Position numbers and translations under genes: made by a program | Part shown: positions 19,276 through 27,064 of the stretch, piece after piece | Position numbering within the stretch: the stretch's first letter is position 1 | How the letters are laid out: each line of letters opens with the position of its first letter | Assembly: GCF_001294645.1 (NCBI RefSeq) | Contig: NZ_CP011868.1 | Location: 2,542,001-2,606,000 of the forward strand | Direction: 5' to 3' | Origin: Pseudonocardia sp. HH130629-09 | GTDB lineage: Bacteria > Actinomycetota > Actinomycetes > Mycobacteriales > Pseudonocardiaceae | Length of the DNA stretch: 64,000 nt | The notes under the pieces: generated by a model | Told to the model about the DNA's origin: nothing | What the model saw: the letters and a program-made list of their open reading frames with translations, nothing else | Database searches by the model: none

Positions 19276-19358
19276 AGAGCGGATGTTATCCGTCCGCGCT
19301 GGACCAGCACCTGTTGATCAGTAAGGATCGTCGCCGACCAGCACGCGCGCTGTGAGCC

Positions 19359-19387
19359 TTGACACTCCCGAGTGAAGAGCTCACAGT
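19359..19387 (+). promoter_or_regulatory. Promoter of the sugar ABC operon
   Basis: TTGACA (19359-19364), a 17-bp spacer and CACAGT (19382-19387) form a sigma70-type promoter reading toward the binding-protein gene. The second LacI box begins 6 bp after the -10, so a bound repressor would block transcription. Confidence 0.55.
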
Positions 19388-19393
19388 CTCGGC

Positions 19394-19407
19394 TGGAAAC
19401 GCTTCCA
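19394..19407. promoter_or_regulatory. LacI-type operator O2 (transporter side)
   Basis: TGGAAACGCTTCCA fits TGNAANCGNTTNCA and is nearly symmetric; with flanks the arms CTGGAA/TTCCAG pair perfectly. It sits just after the predicted -10 and about 60 bp before the binding-protein ATG, the classic place for repression. Confidence 0.75.
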
Positions 19408-19466
19408 GAGACGCCGACGTGCGTCGGGACAGCAGCGGTATCGAGCACGGGAGTTCCGAGTTGACC

Positions 19467-20762
19467 ATGCGTCGCACACGGTGGAGGAGGACGCTGGCCG
19501 CCGGTGCGGCCGCCGTCGCCCTCGCCCTGCCGGCGGGCTGCGGAGGCGCACCCGCGGGCCCGCCGGTCCTCAACTGGTACATCAACCCCGACGACGGCGG
19601 GCAGGCCGAGATCGCCCAGCGTTGTTCGGCGGCGTCGAACGGCGAGTACTCGATCGCGGTGTCGGTGCTGCCGCGCCGGTCCGCGGAGCAGCGCCAACAG
19701 CTGATCCGCCGTCTCGCGGCGAACGACAGCTCGATCGACATCATGTCCATCGACCCGCCCTACATCCCCGAGTTCGCCGAGGCGAAGTTCCTCGCCCCGG
19801 TGCCCGAGGACGTCGCCCGGCGGACCACCGCGGGGATCGTGAACTCCGCGAAGGAGGGCGCGAGCTGGAACGGCAGGCTGGTCACGGTGCCGTTCTGGGC
19901 CAACACCCAGCTGCTCTGGTACCGCAAGTCCCAGGTCACCGGCACCGGGCTGGACATGTCGAAGCCGGTCACGTGGGACCAGGTCGTGGCGGCCGCACGG
20001 TCGAAGAACTCGATCATCGCCGCGCAGGGCATCCGGGCAGAGTCGCTGACCGTCTGGCTGAACGCGCTGGTGGAGGGCGGCGGCGGCCAGATCATCACCG
20101 ACGCCTCGCCGCAGGACCCGGAGGGTGTGCAGCTCGGGCTGGACTCCCCCGCCGCGACGAAGGCCGCGGAGATCATGAAGGCCGTCTCCGCCGTCGGCGG
20201 TCCCGGGTTCTCGACCAACTCCGAGGACGAGAACTCCAACGCCTTCCAGGCCGGTGAGGCGATGTTCCAGGTGAACTGGCCGTTCGTCTGGGGCAAGGTC
20301 AACAGCGCGGTCGAGGCGGGTACCGTCCCGCAGTCCACACCGGACGACTTCGGCGCGGCGCTCTACCCGCAGACCGAGACCGGCAGGCCCTCGTCGCCGC
20401 CCTACGGCGGCATCAACCTCGGCGTGGGCGCGTTCAGCAACCACGTCGACCTGGCCTACAAGGCCACCGAGTGCATCGTCTCGACCGAGAACCAGAGGCA
20501 GTACTTCCTCACCAACGGCAACCCGGCCGCCCGGATCTCGGTGTTCACCGACCCGGACGTGGTGGAGAAGTTCCCGATGGCCCCGGTGATCGCCCAGTCG
20601 CTGCAGCAGGCCAAGCCGCGCCCGCAGACCCCGTACTACAGCGAGGTCTCCGAGTCGATCCAGCGCACCTACCACCCGACCGCGGGCATCGACCCGCCGA
20701 CCGTCGGTCCCGCGACCGCCGCACTGATCAAGGCGGTCCTGGCCAAGGAGGAGCTCCTGTGA
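19467..20762 (+). CDS. Sugar ABC transporter substrate-binding lipoprotein (LpqY-like)
   Basis: An extracellular sugar-binding lipoprotein of 431 residues. The signal peptide (RRTRWRRTLAAGAAAVALALP) ends in the lipobox PAGC, so Cys near residue 28 should be lipidated and anchored outside the membrane. The mature part has the type 1 solute-binding pattern, with IRAESLTVWLNALVEGGGG in the middle and a family C-terminal helix. The ATG at 19467 is preferred; an in-frame TTG two codons upstream is possible. It overlaps the first permease by 4 bp and is under the LacI operator. The resemblance to LpqY suggests a disaccharide such as trehalose, but this is not proven. Confidence 0.87.
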   Translation: MRRTRWRRTLAAGAAAVALALPAGCGGAPAGPPVLNWYINPDDGGQAEIAQRCSAASNGEYSIAVSVLPRRSAEQRQQLIRRLAANDSSIDIMSIDPPYIPEFAEAKFLAPVPEDVARRTTAGIVNSAKEGASWNGRLVTVPFWANTQLLWYRKSQVTGTGLDMSKPVTWDQVVAAARSKNSIIAAQGIRAESLTVWLNALVEGGGGQIITDASPQDPEGVQLGLDSPAATKAAEIMKAVSAVGGPGFSTNSEDENSNAFQAGEAMFQVNWPFVWGKVNSAVEAGTVPQSTPDDFGAALYPQTETGRPSSPPYGGINLGVGAFSNHVDLAYKATECIVSTENQRQYFLTNGNPAARISVFTDPDVVEKFPMAPVIAQSLQQAKPRPQTPYYSEVSESIQRTYHPTAGIDPPTVGPATAALIKAVLAKEELL

Positions 20763-21721
20763 CGACGACGGAGTCGACGACGGCGCGCCCCGCCGCGGGG
20801 GCGGCGCCCGCCCCGCGCGGTGGCAGCGACCGGGCCCGCGCCGAGCAGAAGCTCGGCTGGTACCTGGCCGGGCCGGCGTTCGCTGTGATGTTGCTGGTGA
20901 CGGCCTACCCGATCGTCCAGGCCTTCTACTACTCGCTGTTCGACTACCGGCTGACCGACCCGGAGAACATCTCGTTCGTCGGCCTGAAGAACTACGCGGT
21001 CATCCTCACCGACTCGATCTGGTGGACCTCGTTCGGCGTCACGGTGTTCATCACCGTGGTCACCGTCGCGGTCGAGCTGGTGCTCGGCTTCCTGCTGGCG
21101 CTGGTGATGATGAACGCGCTCAAGGCGATCCGGCCGGTCCTGCGCGCGGCGATCCTGATCCCGTACGCGGTCATCACGGTCGTGTCGGCGTTCTCCTGGC
21201 AGTACGCGTTCTCCCTGGACTCGGGCTTCGTCAACTCCTGGTTCGACTGGCTGCCCGGGGTCTCGGCGGACACCGACTGGTTCGGCTCGACCGGCTCGTC
21301 GCTGTTCGTGATCTGCCTGGCCGAGATCTGGAAGACCACCCCGTTCGTCTCGCTGCTGCTGCTCGCGGGTCTGGCCCAGGTGCCCGACGTGCTGCAGGAG
21401 GCCGCCCGCGTCGACGGCGCGACCTGGTGGCAGCGGATGTGGAAGGTGACGCTGCCGAACATGAAGGCGGCGATCATGGTCGCCCTGCTGTTCCGGACCC
21501 TGGACGCCTTCCGCGTGTTCGACTCGGTGTTCGTCATGACGGCGGGGGCGAACAACACCGAGACGGTGTCGTTCCTGGCCTACCGCCAGACCATCGCCCG
21601 GGTCGAGATCGGGCTCGGCTCCGCGGTGTCGGTCCTGTTGTTCCTGTCCGTCGTGATCATCTGCATCGGGTTCATCAAGGGGTTCAAGGTCGACCTGTCC
21701 CAGGTCCGAGGGGAGAAGTGA
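20759..21721 (+). CDS. Sugar ABC transporter permease (SugA/MalF type)
   Basis: First membrane subunit of the sugar importer, 320 residues. After a Thr/Ala-rich cytoplasmic N-terminus, six membrane segments can be seen, beginning YLAGPAFAVMLLVTAYPIVQAF. The coupling EAA motif is EAARVDGATWWQRMWKVTLPNM, which docks onto the ATPase. The GTG start overlaps the binding-protein stop by 4 bp (GTGA) and the gene ends in a TGATG overlap with the second permease, so the three are translated as a unit. Confidence 0.93.
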   Translation: MTTTESTTARPAAGAAPAPRGGSDRARAEQKLGWYLAGPAFAVMLLVTAYPIVQAFYYSLFDYRLTDPENISFVGLKNYAVILTDSIWWTSFGVTVFITVVTVAVELVLGFLLALVMMNALKAIRPVLRAAILIPYAVITVVSAFSWQYAFSLDSGFVNSWFDWLPGVSADTDWFGSTGSSLFVICLAEIWKTTPFVSLLLLAGLAQVPDVLQEAARVDGATWWQRMWKVTLPNMKAAIMVALLFRTLDAFRVFDSVFVMTAGANNTETVSFLAYRQTIARVEIGLGSAVSVLLFLSVVIICIGFIKGFKVDLSQVRGEK

Positions 21722-22554
21722 TGTCCACCCGCGAGCGAGTCCTCTGGATCGTGGCCGGCATCGCGATCGTCGTCTACGCCCTGTTCCCGGTGGGCTGGAT
21801 CGTGTCGCTGTCGCTGAAGTCGAGCGACGACATCGCCAACAAGCAGTTCCTGCCGACGTCGGTGTCGTGGAGCAACTACGAACAGATCCTCGTCGGCGAC
21901 GCGGCCGAGCTGTTCCTGCCCGCGCTGCGCAACTCCTTCGGCATCTGCATCATCGCGACGTTCCTGGCGTGCGTGCTGTCGATGTTCGCCGCCTACGCGA
22001 TCGCCCGGCTCGATTTCCGGGGCAAGAAGCTGATCCTGTCCACCGCGCTGGCGGTGGCGATCTTCCCGGTCATCTCGATCGTGACGCCGCTGTTCAACCT
22101 GTGGCGCCAGATCGGGCTCTACGACACCTGGCCCGGCCTGATCATCCCCTACCTGTCACTGACCCTGCCGCTGTCGATCTGGACCATGTCGGCGTTCTTC
22201 CGCGAGATCCCGTGGGAGATGGAGCAGGCCGCCCAGGTGGACGGTGCCACCACCTGGCAGGCGTTCCGCAAGGTGATCGTCCCGCTGGCGACGCCCGGGG
22301 TGTTCACCACCGCGATCCTGGCGTTCTTCATCGCCTGGAACGACTTCGCGTACGGCATCTCGCTGACCTCGACCGGCGCGTCCCGCCCGGTCCCGGCCGC
22401 GCTGGGCCTGTTCTCCGGAGCGTCGCAGTTCGAGTCGCCCTACGGCCCGATCGCCGCCGCCGCGGTGATCGTGACCATCCCCGTCGTCGTGCTCGTCCTG
22501 ATCTTCCAGCGGCGCATCGTCGCCGGTCTGACCAACGGCGCCGTCAAGGGCTGA
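21721..22554 (+). CDS. Sugar ABC transporter permease (SugB/MalG type)
   Basis: Second membrane subunit, 277 residues with six membrane helices. The N-terminus RVLWIVAGIAIVVYALFPVGWI is the first helix; the EAA loop reads EQAAQVDGATTWQAFRKVIVPLA. The LSLTLPLSIWTMSAFF segment is typical of MalG-like subunits. It overlaps the first permease by one base. The 42-bp gap to the ATPase gene contains a GGAAAGGAA ribosome-binding site for that gene. Confidence 0.93.
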   Translation: MSTRERVLWIVAGIAIVVYALFPVGWIVSLSLKSSDDIANKQFLPTSVSWSNYEQILVGDAAELFLPALRNSFGICIIATFLACVLSMFAAYAIARLDFRGKKLILSTALAVAIFPVISIVTPLFNLWRQIGLYDTWPGLIIPYLSLTLPLSIWTMSAFFREIPWEMEQAAQVDGATTWQAFRKVIVPLATPGVFTTAILAFFIAWNDFAYGISLTSTGASRPVPAALGLFSGASQFESPYGPIAAAAVIVTIPVVVLVLIFQRRIVAGLTNGAVKG

Positions 22555-22596
22555 CACGCCCTGCCGCTCCGCAACACGGAAAGGAACCGACCGGCC

Positions 22597-23835
22597 ATGG
22601 CGTCGATCGAGATGAAGAACATCGTCAAGAAGTACGGGGACGGCTTCCCGGCCGTGAACGACGTGAGCATGGACATCGCCGACGGCGAGTTCATGATCCT
22701 CGTCGGCCCGTCCGGCTGCGGGAAGTCGACGCTGCTGCGGATGATCGTCGGCCTGGAGGACATCACCTCCGGCGACATGATCATCGCCGGCAACCGGGTC
22801 AACGACAATGCCCCGCGGGACCGCAACCTGTCGATGGTGTTCCAGAACTACGCGCTCTACCCGCACCTGTCGGTCTTCGAGAACATCGCGTTCCCGCTGC
22901 GCCTGGCCAAGGCACCCGAGGACGAGGTCAGGCAGAAGGTCGACGCCGCGGCGAAGGTCCTGGAGCTGCAGGAGCACCTCCAACGCAAGCCCGCGAACCT
23001 GTCCGGCGGTCAGCGCCAGCGGGTCGCGATGGGTCGCGCCATCGTCCGCGACGCCGACGCGTTCCTGTTCGACGAGCCGCTGTCCAACCTGGACGCGAAG
23101 CTGCGCGGGCAGATGCGCACCGAGATCGCCCGGCTGCAGCGCCGCCTCGGCATCACCACGGTCTACGTCACCCACGACCAGACCGAGGCGATGACCCTCG
23201 GCGACCGGGTCTGCGTGCTGCGCAAGGGCGTCATCCAGCAGGTCGCCTCGCCGCGCGAGCTCTACGAGCAGCCGGTCAACCTGTTCGTCGCCGGGTTCAT
23301 CGGGTCGCCGCCGATGAACTTCCTGCCCGCGACGGTCTCCGGGAGCACGCTGGAGACGCCGTTCGGTCCGATCGAGCTCGACGCCGCGCGCGCCGAGAAG
23401 ATCACCGGACGCGACCTGGTGCTGGTCGGCATCCGCCCGGAGTACTTCGAGGACGCCTCCCTGGTCGACGAGGCGAAGAAGCACGTCGGGTCCACCTTCA
23501 CCGCCAAGGTCGACGTGACCGAGTGGCTGGGCGACTCGCAGTACGCCTACATCCCCTACGAGGCCCCGGCCGAGGTGGAGACCAAGCTCAAGGAGGTGTC
23601 GCGCGAGCTCGATGCCGACCAGCTGCGCACCCAGGCGATCGTGTCGATCGACTCGACCAGCCGGATCCGGGAGGGCCGCGACGCCGAGTTCTGGCTGGAC
23701 GCGCGGAAGATCCACGTGTTCGACCCGGAGTCGGGCGAGAACCTCACCCGCGACCCCGAGGCCGGCGCCGAGCTGACCCGGCTCGCGGCCGAGGACCGCG
23801 CCGAGCAGGTGGCGCAGGCCCGCGGCCAGGGCTGA
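22597..23835 (+). CDS. Sugar ABC transporter ATPase (UgpC/MsiK type)
   Basis: The 412-residue ATPase drives sugar import. Walker A is GPSGCGKST, the Q-loop VFQNYALYPH, the signature LSGGQRQRVAMGRA, Walker B AFLFDEPLSNLD and the switch His is in YVTHDQTEAM. The C-terminal 150 residues form the MalK-type OB-fold regulatory domain (VLVGIRPEYFED). Unlike MsiK of Streptomyces, which serves several transporters from a separate locus, this copy is in the operon with its binding protein and permeases. A strong hairpin follows 5 bp after the stop. Confidence 0.94.
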   Translation: MASIEMKNIVKKYGDGFPAVNDVSMDIADGEFMILVGPSGCGKSTLLRMIVGLEDITSGDMIIAGNRVNDNAPRDRNLSMVFQNYALYPHLSVFENIAFPLRLAKAPEDEVRQKVDAAAKVLELQEHLQRKPANLSGGQRQRVAMGRAIVRDADAFLFDEPLSNLDAKLRGQMRTEIARLQRRLGITTVYVTHDQTEAMTLGDRVCVLRKGVIQQVASPRELYEQPVNLFVAGFIGSPPMNFLPATVSGSTLETPFGPIELDAARAEKITGRDLVLVGIRPEYFEDASLVDEAKKHVGSTFTAKVDVTEWLGDSQYAYIPYEAPAEVETKLKEVSRELDADQLRTQAIVSIDSTSRIREGRDAEFWLDARKIHVFDPESGENLTRDPEAGAELTRLAAEDRAEQVAQARGQG

Positions 23836-23840
23836 CGCGC

Positions 23841-23878
23841 CGCGTGGTGCCGCCCCCGTGCGGGTGCGGCACCACGCG
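23841..23878. terminator. Bidirectional hairpin terminator of the sugar ABC operon
   Basis: A perfect 13-bp stem (CGCGTGGTGCCGC at 23841-23853 with its complement at 23866-23878) has a 12-nt loop that can itself pair CCCG with CGGG. It lies 5 bp after the ATPase stop and before the convergent gene ending at 23953. Confidence 0.75.
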
Positions 23879-23952
23879 TCCCGGCACCCGCCTCCCGCGC
23901 CCCGGGCGCAGCAGCACCCCATGCGGCGGACCAGCGGGGTGGTGCGTGGGCG

Positions 23953-25416
23953 TCAGAGGGCGCGGACCTCGCGCCGGTAGCGGGTTTCGGCGACCCCGGC
24001 CAGGGTCCGGGCCATCACCGCGAACACGAAGCGCTGCGAGGGGTAGGCCGCCAGCCACCCCAGCCGCCCGGCCATCCCGCGCGGGGCGAACCGCAGGGTC
24101 TGGGTGTAGCGGCTGGTCAGCCGGTCGGTCGGGGTGACGGCCAGCTCCAGCCGGGCGTCGCCGGGCAGCCGGTCGGCGGCCCGCAGCACCAGCCGGTGCC
24201 CCGGCTCGACCGCCTCGACGATCCAGCGGTCCAGGGGCTCCCCCGGGACGAGCCAGGCCGGGCCGTCGCCCTGCCGTCGCGGGACCACGCCGGGCCCGCC
24301 GGCCAGGACGTCGAGGTGGCCGGTCAGCGTCGCGACGCCCGGGACGGTGTACCAGCCGTGCGGGCCGCCGAGCGTCTCGATCACCGACCAGACGGCGTGG
24401 GCGGGGGCGGCCACGTCGCGGGTGTCGGTCGTCGACCACTCCAGCGGACCGGTGCCGGGCGGGTCGGACGGCCCCGGTCCGGCCGCGCCGACGCCGTCGA
24501 GGGCACGGCGGACCGCGGTGCGGTACGGGGTCCGTCCGCCGGGCGGGGTGCCGATGAGCACGTCGAGGGCCGCGAGGTCGTCGGGGTCGGCCACCAGCTC
24601 GTGGCGCATCGACTCGACCAGCGGCTCGGCCAGGCCCCGGCCGACCGGGGTGAGCGCGGCGACGGCGCGGGCGGTGAGCCGCGGCGCGGACAGCGGGACG
24701 GGCACCGGGAACGGCCGCAGCAGCCCGGCCTCGGCGGCGAACTCGCTCATCAGGGAGCGGTAGGTGTGCACGTCGGGACCGCCGACGTCGAACGCCCGGT
24801 CCACCTCGGCGGGCAGGTCGAGGCAGCCGACGATGTCGTACAGCACGTCGTCGATGGCGATCGGCTGGATCCGGTTCCACGCCCGGTCGGGCAGCGGCAG
24901 GAGCAGGGGACCGCCCATCGCCGTCTCGGTGAGGTGGCGGATCATCTCGAAGCTGGCCGAGCCGGTCCCGACGACGATCCCGGCGCGCAGCACCGCGGTC
25001 GGCACCGGGCCGGCGAGCAGGATGTCGCCGACCTCGCGGCGCGAGGACAGGTGCTGCGACACCCGCCGGGTGCCGGCCGCGGGCTGCAGTCCGCCCAGGT
25101 AGACGATGCGACGCACGCCGGCCGCGGCGGCCCCGTCGGCCAGGGCGTGCGCGGCGGCGCGGTCCCGTGCGGCGTAGCCGGGGCCGTCCATCGCGTGCAC
25201 CAGGTGGACGACGGCGTCGACGCCCTCGCAGGCACGGCGCACGTCGGCCGCGTCCTGGGCGTCGCCGCGGGCGACGTCGACCCGGTCGCCCCACGGGTGC
25301 GCGGCGAACTTGGCCGGGGTGCGGGCGAGCACCCGCACGTCGTGGCCGGCGTCGAGCAGGCGCGGGACGAGCCGGGACCCGACGTAGCCGGTGGCACCGA
25401 GGACGAGCACGAGCAT
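23953..25416 (-). CDS. NAD(P)-binding / DUF2867 two-domain protein
   Basis: The 487-residue protein joins an atypical short-chain dehydrogenase (residues about 1-300; nucleotide-binding GATGYVGSRLVPRLL at the N-terminus and DVRGDAQD-like acidic turn) to a C-terminal DUF2867 domain (about 330-487; SRYTQTLRFAPRGMAGRLGW and the family's Trp/Arg pattern), which has a polyketide-cyclase-like ligand-binding fold. Proteins with this arrangement are common in actinobacteria; substrate unknown. The ATG at 25416 gives the exact Rossmann N-terminus. It stands alone between two operons. Confidence 0.8.
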   Translation of the reverse strand: MLVLVLGATGYVGSRLVPRLLDAGHDVRVLARTPAKFAAHPWGDRVDVARGDAQDAADVRRACEGVDAVVHLVHAMDGPGYAARDRAAAHALADGAAAAGVRRIVYLGGLQPAAGTRRVSQHLSSRREVGDILLAGPVPTAVLRAGIVVGTGSASFEMIRHLTETAMGGPLLLPLPDRAWNRIQPIAIDDVLYDIVGCLDLPAEVDRAFDVGGPDVHTYRSLMSEFAAEAGLLRPFPVPVPLSAPRLTARAVAALTPVGRGLAEPLVESMRHELVADPDDLAALDVLIGTPPGGRTPYRTAVRRALDGVGAAGPGPSDPPGTGPLEWSTTDTRDVAAPAHAVWSVIETLGGPHGWYTVPGVATLTGHLDVLAGGPGVVPRRQGDGPAWLVPGEPLDRWIVEAVEPGHRLVLRAADRLPGDARLELAVTPTDRLTSRYTQTLRFAPRGMAGRLGWLAAYPSQRFVFAVMARTLAGVAETRYRREVRAL

Positions 25417-25469
25417 GGGGTGATCCTCGCGGTCCCCGGCGCGGGGCGCGCGCCGGGGTGACGACCGGC

Positions 25470-25778
25470 TCAGCCGATCCCGGCCAGGCGCAGCCCGGCC
25501 GTCGTCGCCGCGGCGAGGACGACGACCAGCACGAACGGCATCCGCAGCAGCAGCGCACCCGCGGCCACGGCCACCCCGGCCGGGCGGGCCCAGCCGGCGA
25601 ACCCGGCCCCCTCGAACCAGGTGCCGGTGGCGACGAGCGCGACGAGCAGCCCGACCGCCCCCAGCTCGACGAGGCGGACGGTGCGCGGTGACAGGGCGAC
25701 CCGGTCGTGCAGGACGAGCGGCAGCAGCCGCATGAGGTAGGTCCCGCCGGCGAGGACGAGCAGGGCGGCGACGGTCAC
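25470..25778 (-). CDS. azlD: AzlD family branched-chain amino acid exporter subunit
   Basis: AzlD is the small membrane partner of AzlC in export of branched-chain amino acids or their analogues. The 102-residue protein has about three to four membrane segments and the family GGTYLMRLLPLVL start and LRMPFVLVVVLAAATTAGLR end. The GTG start overlaps the azlC stop by 4 bp (GTGA), confirming both frames and coupling. Confidence 0.87.
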   Translation of the reverse strand: MTVAALLVLAGGTYLMRLLPLVLHDRVALSPRTVRLVELGAVGLLVALVATGTWFEGAGFAGWARPAGVAVAAGALLLRMPFVLVVVLAAATTAGLRLAGIG

Positions 25779-26449
25779 GACTGCTCCTCCGTCCGTCCGG
25801 CGGCGGTGACGCCGAGCAGGCCGGCCAGCACGGGCAGCCCCGCCGGCAGGAACGGTGCGCAGGCCAGCGAGACCGCTGCCGCGGCGGCACCGACCCGGCG
25901 GGCGTCGACCCGGCGCAGCATCGGGACGAGCATCGCCAGCATCGCGGCGGGGAAGGCCGCGTCCAGGCCGAACGCGCCCGGGTCCGGCACGCTCGCGCCG
26001 AGCACGAGACCGGCCGCGGTGCCGAGCTGCCAGCACAGGTACTTCACGACGCCGAGGATCCGGAACGCACGCCACCCCCGCCCGGGGACGTCGGTGCGGG
26101 CCAGCACGAACGCCGTCGACTCGTCGGTGACGACGTGGGCCGCGGGCAGCCGCGCCCAGCCCCCACCCAGGTGGCGGGCCAGTGCCAGGCCGAACGGCAG
26201 GTGCCGCAGGTTGAGCACCAGCCCCGCGGCGACGGCGGCCCACATGCCTCCGCCGGCGGCGAGCACCCCGGTGACGAGGAGCTGGGCGCCGCCCGCGAAC
26301 ACCAGCAGCGACATCGCCATCGTCATGGCCGGGGACAGCCCGGCGGCCGGCGCGAGCGCGCCGAAGGACACCCCGACGACGGCGACGGCCACCGAGATGG
26401 TGAGCGCATCGCGGACGTCCCCGCGGGTCGTTCGCCGTATCGAACGCAT
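25775..26449 (-). CDS. azlC: AzlC family branched-chain amino acid exporter subunit
   Basis: AzlC is the larger subunit of the AzlCD exporter. The 224-residue protein has five or six membrane helices with the family patterns VSFGALAPAAGLSPAMTMAM, VFAGGAQLLVTG, LVLNLRHLPFGLALA and HVVTDESTAFVLA. The ATG at 26449 is preferred over an in-frame TTG at 26467. Its first codons overlap one of two GTTCG-N6-CGAAC sites. The divergently read XRE-cupin regulator, starting 55 bp away, is the likely controller, an arrangement seen often for AzlCD. Confidence 0.88.
   Translation of the reverse strand: MRSIRRTTRGDVRDALTISVAVAVVGVSFGALAPAAGLSPAMTMAMSLLVFAGGAQLLVTGVLAAGGGMWAAVAAGLVLNLRHLPFGLALARHLGGGWARLPAAHVVTDESTAFVLARTDVPGRGWRAFRILGVVKYLCWQLGTAAGLVLGASVPDPGAFGLDAAFPAAMLAMLVPMLRRVDARRVGAAAAAVSLACAPFLPAGLPVLAGLLGVTAAGRTEEQS
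26430..26445. promoter_or_regulatory. Inverted repeat GTTCG-N6-CGAAC, copy 1
   Basis: GTTCG at 26430-26434 and CGAAC at 26441-26445 flank CCGTAT. The same arms and spacing recur 48 bp away at 26478-26493. It lies over the first azlC codons, a place where a bound regulator would block transcription or elongation. Confidence 0.55.
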
Positions 26450-26477
26450 GCCCGGTACAGTGAACAACCCCGCCGGT

Positions 26478-26493
26478 GTTCGTCAAGTCGAAC
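26478..26493. promoter_or_regulatory. Inverted repeat GTTCG-N6-CGAAC, copy 2
   Basis: GTTCG at 26478-26482 and CGAAC at 26489-26493 flank TCAAGT. It ends at the ribosome-binding site of the XRE-cupin gene. Two identical sites around the divergent start region of a regulator and its likely target suggest an operator pair. Confidence 0.55.
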
Positions 26494-26503
26494 GAGGAGA
26501 ATG

Positions 26504-27064
26504 ATGAACCGAACACCTGAGCCGCCGCTCGCGACGATCGCGGCGGCCATCCGCCGGGAGCGCGAACGCCTCGGGATCTCCTCGGCCGAGTTGGCCCGGC
26601 GCGCGGGGATCGCGAAGTCGACGCTGTCTCAGCTGGAGGCGGGCACCGGGAACCCGAGCGTCGAGACGCTGTGGGCGATCGCCGTGGTCGCGGGGGTGCC
26701 GTTCAGCGCCCTGGTGGAGCCGCCGTCGTCGCCGGTGCGGGTGGTGCGCTTCGCCGACCGCCCCGCGATCCGGTCCGAGGAGGCCGCGTACACCGGCGCG
26801 CTGCTCTCGCCGTGCCCGCCGGGCGCACGCCGCGACCTGCACCTCATCACCTGTGAGCCCGGGCCGGCGCGGACAGCGCACGCCCACTCCCCCGGCACCG
26901 TCGAGCACATGGTGGTGTCCACGGGCCGGTGGAGCGTCGGACCGGACGACGAGCAGGTCGAGCTCGACCCGGGGGACCACGTCACCTTCCCCGCCGACCG
27001 GCCGCACAGCTACCGGGCGCTCACGCCGGGTGCCACCGCGGTGCTGGTGATGGAGTACCGCTGA
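26504..27064 (+). CDS. XRE-cupin family transcriptional regulator
   Basis: A 186-residue regulator with an N-terminal XRE helix-turn-helix (LATIAAAIRRERERLGISSAELARRAGIAKSTLSQLE, residues about 9-62) and a C-terminal cupin sensor domain (AHAHSPGTVEHMVVSTGRW and DPGDHVTFPADRPHSY, about 110-180) with His residues for a ligand or metal. The ATG at 26504 has GAGGAGA at the best spacing; an ATG one codon earlier is also in frame. It is divergent from azlCD and its stop abuts the stop of the GH16 gene in the sequence TGATCA. Amino-acid sensing is inferred from the neighbour. Confidence 0.9.
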   Translation: MNRTPEPPLATIAAAIRRERERLGISSAELARRAGIAKSTLSQLEAGTGNPSVETLWAIAVVAGVPFSALVEPPSSPVRVVRFADRPAIRSEEAAYTGALLSPCPPGARRDLHLITCEPGPARTAHAHSPGTVEHMVVSTGRWSVGPDDEQVELDPGDHVTFPADRPHSYRALTPGATAVLVMEYR

